A DNA stretch of 5,100 bases from Solirubrobacterales bacterium (GTDB taxonomy: Bacteria; Actinomycetota; Thermoleophilia; Solirubrobacterales; Solirubrobacteraceae), in NCBI GenBank assembly GCA_015655225.1, contig JAATFK010000566.1:1-5100 (forward strand). The letters run 5' to 3'. The notes below the pieces were generated by a model. It saw only the letters and a list, made by a program, of their open reading frames with translations. It ran no database searches and had not been told where the DNA came from. Positions 1 to 4,192 of the stretch are shown piece after piece. The first letter of the stretch is position 1. Every line of letters starts with the position of its first letter. The translations under genes and the position numbers were made by a program.

Positions 1-1
1 C

Positions 2-406
2 ACGCGGGTGCCGGCGGAGGCGGTGATGGTGGAGCGGCTGCGGCACGCTGGCTTCCCCAGCGGCGGGCTGCTCGACGACGCGCTCACGCTCGCCCTGGTG
101 GAGACGAGCGTCCCCGTCTGGGCGTTCGACGCCGACACGCTCGACGGCCCGCTCGGGCTGCGGCTCGCGGCGCCCGGGGAGCGGCTCGGCCGGGGCGAGG
201 ACGGCACGCCCGTGACGGAGGGGCGGATCGTCCTGGCGGACGCCGCCGGGGCGCTCGCGATCCTCTTCGGGGAGATCGCGCGGGAGCTGCTGCCGACGCG
301 CCGCACGGCGACGCTCGCACTCGTCGCGGTGCGCGTCGACGGCGTCCCCGCGATCCACGTCGAGGAGGCATTGTGGATGTGCGCCGAGGCGCTGGGCCCG
401 CGCTAG
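2..406 (+). CDS. Solo B3/4-domain protein (PheT-like editing fold), C-terminal part
   Basis: This reading frame is open to the left edge, so the gene very probably begins upstream; the GTG at 8 is not needed as a start. About 134 residues are visible, against roughly 220-230 for full-length solo B3/4 proteins. The order of elements fits the second half of the B3/B4 domain of phenylalanyl-tRNA synthetase beta chain: a helix-strand segment LLDDALTLALVETSVPVWAFD, then LDGPLGLRLAAPGE, then a strand with GRIVLADAAGALAILFGE, and a last strand TLALVAVRVDGVP with a closing helix. In PheT this domain hydrolyses mischarged tRNA. Free-standing versions are thought to be trans-editing or RNA-binding proteins, but the substrate cannot be judged here. 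The stop codon overlaps the predicted -10 box of the next gene. The family call rests on pattern resemblance of a divergent fold. Confidence 0.6.
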   Translation, partial: TRVPAEAVMVERLRHAGFPSGGLLDDALTLALVETSVPVWAFDADTLDGPLGLRLAAPGERLGRGEDGTPVTEGRIVLADAAGALAILFGEIARELLPTRRTATLALVAVRVDGVPAIHVEEALWMCAEALGPR

Positions 407-409
407 AAT
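404..409 (+). promoter_or_regulatory. Predicted -10 box TAGAAT, near-leaderless start
   Basis: TAGAAT matches the sigma-70 consensus TATAAT at five of six positions and overlaps the upstream stop codon (404-406). Transcription would begin near 416, about 5 nt before the ATG at 422. No convincing -35 is seen and no Shine-Dalgarno precedes 422, so a near-leaderless mRNA is inferred. Confidence 0.45.
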
Positions 410-421
410 CCGGTCACCCGG

Positions 422-934
422 ATGGAGGTTCCAGGTGGGTTCCAGGTGCTGACTGAGCAGGGTTCCGCGTCGCTCGACGCCCGTGAGGCGCTCGCCGACG
501 AGCACGGCGCGATCGACGAGCGCGCCGCTCGGCGGATGCTGCGCACGCAGATCGCGAAGCTCGAGCACGAGTTGGCGGTCGCGACGGGCTCGGCCCGCGC
601 GCGCGACGGGATCGTCTGGACGATCGGCGCGGCCGGCGCGGCACGCGGGCCGCGCCTGCTCGGGCTGGGTGAGCTGGAGCGCACGCGCGACGCCCTCGCG
701 CGGCGGCTCCACGAGGTACGCGCGACGCTCGCCGCGCGCGCCGAGCGGGAGGCGCGCAACCGCGAGCTGCTGGAGCAGATGCTGCTCGTCCCCGGCCACC
801 ACCGCTTCCGCCGCATCTCGGCCGCCGACATCGGCGAGCCGGGTTGCGGCGTCTGGCACGTCCGGCCCCGTCTCGGCCTGCTCGGCCTCCTGATGGACTG
901 GTGGCAGGTCAAGCTCTCGTCGGGCTGCCCGTAG
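422..934 (+). CDS. Uncharacterised coiled-coil protein with conserved Gly/Cys/Trp C-terminus
   Basis: A soluble protein of 170 residues with no signal peptide or membrane segment. Residues about 33-54 and 82-122 are charged, Ala/Leu/Glu/Arg-rich helices likely to form coiled coils. Between them lies a short region with IVWTIGAAG. The tail, residues 133-170, differs in character: ISAADIGEPGCGVWHVRP, then RLGLLGLLMDWWQVKLSSGCP, with Gly138, Cys142, Trp145, Trp160, Trp161 and Cys169. I recall closely similar tails in hypothetical proteins of soil actinobacteria, so this is probably the functional end. No catalytic motif is recognised. Start choice: ATG 422 fits the TAGAAT box just upstream; GTG 446, preceded by a GGTGGG stretch, is the alternative and would give 162 residues. 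It lies 15 nt after the B3/4 gene. Function unknown. Confidence 0.75.
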   Translation: MEVPGGFQVLTEQGSASLDAREALADEHGAIDERAARRMLRTQIAKLEHELAVATGSARARDGIVWTIGAAGAARGPRLLGLGELERTRDALARRLHEVRATLAARAEREARNRELLEQMLLVPGHHRFRRISAADIGEPGCGVWHVRPRLGLLGLLMDWWQVKLSSGCP

Positions 935-951
935 ATGGCACCGACCATCTA
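932..951. repeat. 7-bp inverted repeat at gene end
   Basis: TAGATGG (932-938) and CCATCTA (945-951) are exact inverted copies around a 6-nt loop. The left arm begins with the stop codon of the coiled-coil gene. There is no T-tract, and the right arm runs into the TAGCCT hexamer and the palindrome GCCTAGGC (952-959). It could be a weak transcript-end hairpin or a protein site; I cannot tell which. Confidence 0.35.
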
Positions 952-955
952 GCCT
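950..955 (+). promoter_or_regulatory. Predicted -10 box TAGCCT
   Basis: The TANNNT hexamer TAGCCT ends 10 nt before the ATG at 966, placing the transcript start at about 962. The same hexamer precedes the ArsR-like gene on the other strand. No good -35 is visible. Confidence 0.35.
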
Positions 956-965
956 AGGCGGCCGC

Positions 966-1514
966 ATGGGTCGCCGCAGCCGCAAGCGCACCTCCGTCCC
1001 GCTCTCCGCCGCCGCTCGCGCCGACGCCGCGAAGGCACGCGCGCGGGCGGGCGTCGCCGACGCCCCGCTGGCGGCGCCGCCGCGCGCGGCGCCCGGCGCG
1101 CCCACCGCTCCGCCCCCGAGCCGCGCCGCCCGCAACCGCTCCCGCCGCGAGGCCGCCCCGGCGGCGCCGTGGGGAAGCTTCCCGCTCGTCGAGCTGAGCG
1201 TCCTGGCGGCGATCGGCCTCGGCGTCTGGGGCATCGTGCAGGGCGGCCGCGAGGGGCTCGTGCTGCTCGCGGCGGCGGCGCTGCTCGGCTCCGTCGCGGG
1301 GCTCGAGGTCTCGATCCGCGAGCACCTCGGCGGCTACCGCTCGCACACGATCGTGCTGTCGCTGACGCTCGCGATCGCGGTGATGGCGGCGCTCTTCTTC
1401 TCGCGCGTGACGCGGCCCGTGCCGGTGCTCGTCGGCGTCGGCGCGTTCGCGGTCGCGTGCCTCGGGCTGCGGGCGCTCTACGGCCGCCGTGCCGGCCGCC
1501 TGCACGCGCGCTGA
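966..1514 (+). CDS. Small four-helix membrane protein with basic Ala/Pro-rich N-terminus
   Basis: A protein of 182 residues. Residues 1-65 are a low-complexity, Arg/Ala/Pro-rich tail (it opens MGRRSRKR) with no hydrophobic segment, likely cytosolic. Four hydrophobic stretches follow at about 72-92 (FPLVELSVLAAIGLGVWGIV), 97-115, 128-147 and 152-172, with a short loop EHLGGYRSHT between the second and third. An even number of helices and the strongly basic N-terminus suggest both ends inside the cell. Arg93-Glu94 sits in the first loop. No transporter, enzyme or secretion motif is recognised, so the role is unknown. It starts 31 nt after the coiled-coil gene and ends 18 nt before the VOC gene, so co-transcription is possible although each gene appears to have its own -10 hexamer. 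A perfect 12-bp palindrome (1172-1183) lies just before helix 1 and is probably chance. Confidence 0.8.
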   Translation: MGRRSRKRTSVPLSAAARADAAKARARAGVADAPLAAPPRAAPGAPTAPPPSRAARNRSRREAAPAAPWGSFPLVELSVLAAIGLGVWGIVQGGREGLVLLAAAALLGSVAGLEVSIREHLGGYRSHTIVLSLTLAIAVMAALFFSRVTRPVPVLVGVGAFAVACLGLRALYGRRAGRLHAR

Positions 1515-1517
1515 GGC

Positions 1518-1523
1518 TATGCT
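1518..1523 (+). promoter_or_regulatory. Predicted -10 box TATGCT
   Basis: TATGCT matches TATAAT at four of six positions and ends 9 nt before the ATG at 1533. The predicted start of transcription (about 1530) is within 3 nt of that ATG. No Shine-Dalgarno precedes the ATG and no -35 is evident, consistent with a leaderless mRNA. Confidence 0.4.
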
Positions 1524-1532
1524 TCGCCGCCG

Positions 1533-2015
1533 ATGGCGAGCGATCCCCACGACGAGGCCGCCGCGCCGACGGAGACGCGGCGGATGCGCCTCACGGGCCT
1601 GCACCACGTCACGGCGATCTGCCGCGACCTGGAGCGCACGACCGCCTTCTACCGCGACGTGCTGGGGCTCGCGCTGGTCGAGGAGGGCGTCAACGACGAC
1701 GACCGCTCGACGCGCCACTTCTGGTTCGGCGACGCCGACGGGACGCCGGGCACGCTGATCACCTTCCTCGAGTACCCGGAGCTGCCGGACGGCGTCGTCG
1801 GCACCGGCTCGGTGCACCACGTCGCCTTCTCGGTCGAGACGGCCGACGAGCAGCTCGCCTGGCGCGACTACCTGCGGGAGCGGGGCGTCGGCTGCACCGA
1901 CGTGTTCGACCGCGGCCCGTTTCGCTCGATCTACGTCCGTGACCCGGACGGCCACATCGTGGAGATCGCGACGCGTGGTCCCGGCCTGCGGCCGGCCACA
2001 GCCACGGGTCGGTGA
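1533..2015 (+). CDS. VOC superfamily metalloprotein (glyoxalase / ring-cleaving dioxygenase-like)
   Basis: 160 residues forming two beta-alpha-beta-beta-beta modules, at about 20-80 and 94-147, the minimal unit of the vicinal oxygen chelate fold. The first module opens with LTGLHHVTAICRDLERTTAF and contains LGLALVEEGVNDDD, HFWFGDADGTPGTLITFLE; the second has TGSVHHVAFSVE and ends with RSIYVRDPDGHIVEIA. Likely metal ligands are His25, Glu80, His96 and Glu144. The HHVTA start, the DGTPGTLITF stretch and the GSVHHVAF strand resemble the N-terminal half of MhqO/PcpA-type ring-cleaving dioxygenases, which are about twice as long (roughly 310 residues). This protein may therefore be a half-size, dimeric relative. 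Substrate unknown: a hydroquinone-like aromatic, an alpha-ketoaldehyde adduct or an antibiotic are all possible. Start 1533 fits the -10 hexamer; ATG 1584 (MRLTGLHHVT), preceded by GGAG, is a credible alternative lacking the acidic 17-residue leader. Confidence 0.85.
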   Translation: MASDPHDEAAAPTETRRMRLTGLHHVTAICRDLERTTAFYRDVLGLALVEEGVNDDDRSTRHFWFGDADGTPGTLITFLEYPELPDGVVGTGSVHHVAFSVETADEQLAWRDYLRERGVGCTDVFDRGPFRSIYVRDPDGHIVEIATRGPGLRPATATGR

Positions 2016-2037
2016 AGCATCCCAATGCGCCTCGCTG

Positions 2038-2709
2038 TCAACACGACTGACATGTGACCAGTCGCTGCCGCACCATGCCGTCTTCTGTGTCGTAGACCAA
2101 CGCCTGAGCCGGTCTTGTGGTGTCGAACAGGTAGCCGTTGTGCGTGACCTCTTGCGTCAAGCTCGCGCCGCCTCTGAGCACCAGCTTTACGCGGGTGACG
2201 CCGTCGGGAAGCAGGCCCCCGATCACCGCTTCGTGCGGTGCATACCCTAACGCCCCACGAGCACCCGCGGAGAGCACCGTGAGGATCGTCGCGGTTTGGA
2301 TGAACGTGGTCGTTGGGACGCAGGAGGAGCCGCCCCGGCCCCGCTGCGGACCGACGAGCGGAATGACGCGCAAGCAGACATCGGCCGGCGCTCGAAGGAC
2401 GCCGTCGGCGGCTGCCAGCCGTCCGGGGACGACCCAGAGCCCGAATCTCGAGGTGTCGAAGCGTCCGACTCGCCGTGCCGCCTGGCGCTCCATCACCATC
2501 GGAGCGCCAGGCTGGTTATCGTTCGCGAACCGCGGCCACGCATCTCGTGGTTCTGGGGGGCTTCCGAGGTCGTGCAGTTGTGGCACGGCCGGAAGGCGGG
2601 CAGCTGGCTGTGCCGTAGTGTCGACATGCCGTTGGCTTGCGCATCCGCTAACGCCCGCCCCGAGAGCAAGACCGAGCATGAGTGCAGCGCACCGACGGAG
2701 GTGTCCCAC
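2038..2709 (-). CDS. Putative lipoprotein of unknown function
   Basis: 223 residues. The N-terminus is a typical lipoprotein signal: basic MGHLRR, a hydrophobic stretch to about residue 19, then lipobox V20-S21-G22-C23. Lipidation on Cys23 and anchoring to the outer face of the membrane are expected. Residues 24-80 are Pro/Gln-rich and probably a linker. The conserved-looking domain follows: RFGLWVVPGR (89-97), DVCLRVIPL with Cys112, SSC with Cys130 (a likely disulfide pair), then GGLLPDGVTRVKLVLRGG (164-181) and the strand VTHNGYLFDTT. I recall the pattern 'WVVPG...VC...C...GL(V/L)PDGV..V.L' in many uncharacterised Solirubrobacterales proteins. Cys220 and Cys223 end the chain. The GTG start at 2709 is needed for the signal's basic n-region; ATG 2679 is weaker. 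It begins 21 nt after the six-cysteine gene, suggesting one transcript, and converges with the VOC gene across 22 nt. Function unknown. Confidence 0.75.
   Translation of the reverse strand: MGHLRRCAALMLGLALGAGVSGCASQRHVDTTAQPAARLPAVPQLHDLGSPPEPRDAWPRFANDNQPGAPMVMERQAARRVGRFDTSRFGLWVVPGRLAAADGVLRAPADVCLRVIPLVGPQRGRGGSSCVPTTTFIQTATILTVLSAGARGALGYAPHEAVIGGLLPDGVTRVKLVLRGGASLTQEVTHNGYLFDTTRPAQALVYDTEDGMVRQRLVTCQSC
2480..2512. repeat. 12-bp perfect inverted repeat inside lipoprotein gene
   Basis: GCCTGGCGCTCC (2480-2491) and GGAGCGCCAGGC (2501-2512) are exact inverted copies around the 9-nt loop ATCACCATC. It lies within the coding sequence, over lipoprotein residues about 67-77 (PGAPMVMERQ). As RNA it would form a very stable GC hairpin. 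No T-tract follows on either strand. It could attenuate expression, bind a protein, or be chance in GC-rich DNA. Confidence 0.6.
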
Positions 2710-2730
2710 GGGCTGCCCGATCTCGACCTG

Positions 2731-3150
2731 CTACGGCAGGATCATGAATCCGTGGACATAGGCGCCACCGGCAAGCGAGCCGTTGTAGATCGAGGCGTAC
2801 CCGTTGCAGCCGTAGTAGGACTCGGGGGTGCCACACTGCCAGAGGGCATTAGCCGCCCCATTCGAGCAGTTGTATAGGTTTGGGCCGGGGTTGCTCAGCT
2901 GAGACGACACGGTCACGCACACGTTTAGCGGCCCACTGTCGACCGATCCTGTCAATGCATTGATTTGCGAATGATACGCACCATGGATGCAATCTTGGTT
3001 AATTCCCAAGTAGTATGGACTGCTCGGCGTCCCACAGTAGTATCCCGTCGTGGCCGATGACGTGCTAGTGAATACAGCAATCAGCGCACAGCTCGCCAAA
3101 GCAACCATCGTGAGGAGCATCCACCGGCGTGCTGATAATACGGCTCGCAT
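2731..3150 (-). CDS. Small secreted six-cysteine protein
   Basis: 139 residues from the preferred ATG at 3150, which has GGAG (3157-3160) 6 nt upstream. Upstream in-frame ATGs at 3162 and 3174 would add 4 or 8 residues without a clear ribosome site. The N-terminus is a signal peptide: MRAVLSARRW, a hydrophobic core to about residue 28, then a Ser/Thr-rich segment and a possible signal peptidase site at SSA/TTG near residue 33. The mature part has six cysteines at residues 39, 54, 78, 95, 106 and 115, enough for three disulfides, and is rich in Tyr, Gly, Asn and Ser (GYYCGTPSSPYY, LWQCGTPESYYGCNGYAS). The motif CGTP occurs twice. It ends AYVHGFMILP. Similar small exported proteins beginning 'YCG' occur, as I recall, in Solirubrobacterales; none has a function known to me. 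GC is about 45-55% here, well below the flanks. It could be a matrix or adhesion protein, an exported toxin-like peptide, or a sensor subunit; no motif decides. Confidence 0.72.
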   Translation of the reverse strand: MRAVLSARRWMLLTMVALASCALIAVFTSTSSATTGYYCGTPSSPYYLGINQDCIHGAYHSQINALTGSVDSGPLNVCVTVSSQLSNPGPNLYNCSNGAANALWQCGTPESYYGCNGYASIYNGSLAGGAYVHGFMILP

Positions 3151-3156
3151 TAGCGT

Positions 3157-3160
3157 CTCC
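3157..3160 (-). promoter_or_regulatory. Ribosome binding site GGAG deciding the start at 3150
   Basis: On the minus strand GGAG is followed by a 6-nt spacer and ATG at 3150. The site lies inside the longer reading frame starting at 3174, so it argues for the shorter protein. Confidence 0.6.
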
Positions 3161-3184
3161 ATGAAGTAGGACATCAGTCAATCC

Positions 3185-3214
3185 ATCGTACAAAGCAAGG
3201 ATCGCTCGCCGCAA
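3185..3214 (-). promoter_or_regulatory. Possible sigma-70 promoter of the six-cysteine gene
   Basis: In the 93-nt gap after the regulator, minus-strand TTGCGG (3214-3209) and TACGAT (3190-3185) are separated by 18 nt. Transcription would begin near 3178, giving a leader of about 28 nt that contains the GGAG. Matches are 3/6 for the -35 and 4/6 for the -10. If real, the secreted protein and lipoprotein can be expressed without the regulator. Confidence 0.3.
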
Positions 3215-3243
3215 CGATTTTGCTCAAACATGGGCGATACCCG

Positions 3244-3588
3244 TCACGCTGCGCAGGCGGCCAGGGTATCGAGCATCCGCGTCATCGTTGGCAGCAGCGA
3301 TGCGCGGGCGTCGGACGGAAGACTGAAGCGTGTAGCAGGTCGTCCTGCTGTGTGCCCGTCCGTCTCGCCGGGTTCTTCATGGACGATCTTCATTTCAACG
3401 AGTGCATCGAGATGACGGCGCGTCGTTTGTCTGCTGTTGTTACTCATCGTTGCCAGTTCCGTCGCTGTAGCGCTCGGGACTAGGCATAAGTGATAGAGCA
3501 GCTGAAGACGGCACGGCGCGGCCAACCCGGCAAGAACCATGAAGGCATCAGGAGGATGGGGCGGGCGATCTATAGGAGGATCGGACAT
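3244..3588 (-). CDS. ArsR-like winged-helix transcriptional regulator
   Basis: 114 residues from ATG 3588, which has GAGG (3597-3594) 5 nt upstream; a TTG at 3618 would add ten residues but has no such support. Domain reading: helix 1 around DAFMVLAGLAAPCRLQLLYHL (residues 14-34), then the helix-turn-helix ATATELATMSNNSRQTTRRHLDALV (about 40-64), with recognition helix NSRQTTRRHLDAL, then the wing EMKIVHEEPGETDGHTAGRPATRFSL (65-90) carrying the GRPATRFSL strand typical of ArsR/HTH_20-type regulators. A last helix LLPTMTRMLDTLAAC (98-112) could dimerise. The ArsR metal motif ELCVCDL is absent; Cys26, Cys35 and Cys112 are present, so thiol or metal sensing is possible but not shown. It is the first gene of a collinear set with the six-cysteine protein (93-nt gap) and lipoprotein. 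A 20-bp palindrome over its start region suggests it represses itself. Confidence 0.8.
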   Translation of the reverse strand: MSDPPIDRPPHPPDAFMVLAGLAAPCRLQLLYHLCLVPSATATELATMSNNSRQTTRRHLDALVEMKIVHEEPGETDGHTAGRPATRFSLPSDARASLLPTMTRMLDTLAACAA

Positions 3589-3589
3589 A

Positions 3590-3609
3590 CTTGCCTCGAT
3601 TGAGGCAAG
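3590..3609. promoter_or_regulatory. Candidate operator palindrome in front of the ArsR-like gene
   Basis: CTTGCCTC (3590-3597), centre GATT, GAGGCAAG (3602-3609): 8-bp perfect arms, one base upstream of the regulator's ATG. It covers the predicted start of transcription and the GAGG ribosome site. Size, symmetry and place match operators of dimeric winged-helix repressors, so autorepression is inferred. It might instead act as an RNA hairpin hiding the ribosome site if transcription starts farther upstream. Confidence 0.55.
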
Positions 3610-3613
3610 GCTA
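3608..3613 (-). promoter_or_regulatory. Predicted -10 box TAGCCT of the ArsR-like gene
   Basis: Minus-strand TAGCCT (3613-3608) sits 19 nt before the ATG at 3588 and abuts the palindrome. The predicted transcript start is near 3601, inside the palindrome. It is the same hexamer as at 950-955. No good -35 is visible. Confidence 0.35.
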
Positions 3614-3655
3614 CCCAATGAGCTCGCGCTTCGCGTCGTTGCGGAGCTCGGCGTC

Positions 3656-3698
3656 CGGCGCGCCCCGCATCCGCCGAAGGCGAACGTGGGGCGCGCCG
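3656..3698 (-). terminator. GC-rich hairpin after the IHF-like gene
   Basis: CGGCGCGCCCC (3656-3666) pairs exactly with GGGGCGCGCCG (3688-3698). Inside the loop a second short stem CGCC/GGCG closes on GAA (3672-3682). It begins 7 nt after the IHF-like stop codon. No T-tract follows on the minus strand, as in many actinobacterial hairpin terminators. It would separate the IHF-like transcript from the regulator transcript. Protein binding to this palindrome is an alternative. Confidence 0.5.
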
Positions 3699-3705
3699 AC
3701 CGTGC

Positions 3706-4089
3706 TCAGGCGCTCAGGATCAGCAACCGCTGCTCGGATTGACGACGATCGTCGTCAATCTTCGCGCCGGCCGCGTCGAGCCGGCTCGCGAGCGCCGTGC
3801 GCTGGCGCTCGGTCAGTGACCCGACCGTCTTCGCCTCGGTGATCTGGAACGTCGCGAGGAACTTGCGGCAGCGGGTGCTGCCCCACCGCCGCTGACTCAT
3901 CAGCACGTCCCCGATCGCCATGCTGCCTGCCTCCCATGGGGATGAGAGGATCACCTCCGCGGCGGTCAGCTCACCTTCAGCGATCCGTCGCTTCAGCTCC
4001 GCGCGCGCGAGGCGCACGCGGTTTGCTCGTTGCAGCGCCCTCAGATGCTGGGGCCCTGGGGCCGTCGTCCGCAACCCGTCCATCTGCAC
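3706..4089 (-). CDS. Actinobacterial (mIHF-type) integration host factor-like protein
   Basis: 127 residues, a likely nucleoid-associated DNA-binding protein. The core matches the mycobacterial mIHF (Rv1388)/Streptomyces sIHF family, which is unrelated to enterobacterial IHF: a long basic helix LRALQRANRVRLARAELKRR (16-35), the signature GELTAAEVI (39-47), then a helix-two-turn-helix-like part IGDVLMSQRRWGSTRCRKFL (59-78) and the ending ITEAKTVGSLTERQRTALASRL (83-104). Where mIHF has a G-V-G-x-x-R-A hairpin, this protein has RRWGSTRCRK, as in the Solirubrobacterales relatives I remember. Start: GTG 4089 with AGGGAG 5 nt upstream is preferred over ATG 4083 and over ATG 4212, whose extra 41 residues look unlike protein. 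Residues 105-127 (DAAGAKIDDDRRQSEQRLLILSA) go beyond the usual family end and are encoded partly by a 24-bp palindrome. It likely has its own promoter (4197-4226) and a leader of about 100 nt. Confidence 0.8.
   Translation of the reverse strand: MQMDGLRTTAPGPQHLRALQRANRVRLARAELKRRIAEGELTAAEVILSSPWEAGSMAIGDVLMSQRRWGSTRCRKFLATFQITEAKTVGSLTERQRTALASRLDAAGAKIDDDRRQSEQRLLILSA
3737..3760. repeat. Perfect 24-bp palindrome inside the IHF-like gene
   Basis: The half-site GATTGACGACGA (3737-3748) is followed directly by its exact reverse complement (3749-3760) with no spacer. It lies in the last 55 bases of the IHF-like gene and encodes residues of KIDDDRRQ, in the tail beyond the conserved family core. 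It may be a protein-binding or recombination site, or a chance product of the repeated Asp and Arg codons. Confidence 0.7.
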
Positions 4090-4094
4090 TTGTT

Positions 4095-4100
4095 CTCCCT
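4095..4100 (-). promoter_or_regulatory. Ribosome binding site AGGGAG deciding the start at 4089
   Basis: On the minus strand AGGGAG is followed by AACAA and then GTG at 4089. The 5-nt spacer is good for GTG 4089 but long (11 nt) for ATG 4083, so the GTG is chosen for the IHF-like gene. Confidence 0.6.
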
Positions 4101-4192
4101 GCCTCCGAAACGAATATGCGTCGTAGGCCGATGGCGCTGGGGGGCTCCACCGGCTGGAGTCGCCGAGCGGGGGCCCGACGCGACGACTCGTC

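Noticed and set aside
403..948. Minus-strand open frame opposite the coiled-coil gene.
   Set aside because: Ser/Arg/Ala-rich with no motif; the plus frame has coiled-coil periodicity and a recognisable C-terminus.
1172..1183. Perfect 12-bp palindrome GGGAAGCTTCCC in the membrane-protein gene.
   Set aside because: Inside coding sequence, short, and readily expected by chance; encodes ordinary residues before helix 1.
954..1955. Long minus-strand open frame of 333 codons opposite the membrane and VOC genes.
   Set aside because: Composition is almost only Arg/Ala/Gly/Asp with no domain; it is a high-GC shadow of two plus-strand genes with clear membrane helices and VOC motifs.
2138..2877. Two plus-strand open frames opposite the lipoprotein gene.
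   Set aside because: No domain or ribosome site, and the minus strand has a lipobox signal and a coherent protein.
3220..3483. Plus-strand open frame opposite the ArsR-like gene.
   Set aside because: No recognisable protein character; the opposing frame has a clear helix-turn-helix and wing.
3589..3618. TTG start at 3618 for the ArsR-like gene.
   Set aside because: No ribosome site, and it would translate the palindrome; ATG 3588 has GAGG at 5 nt.
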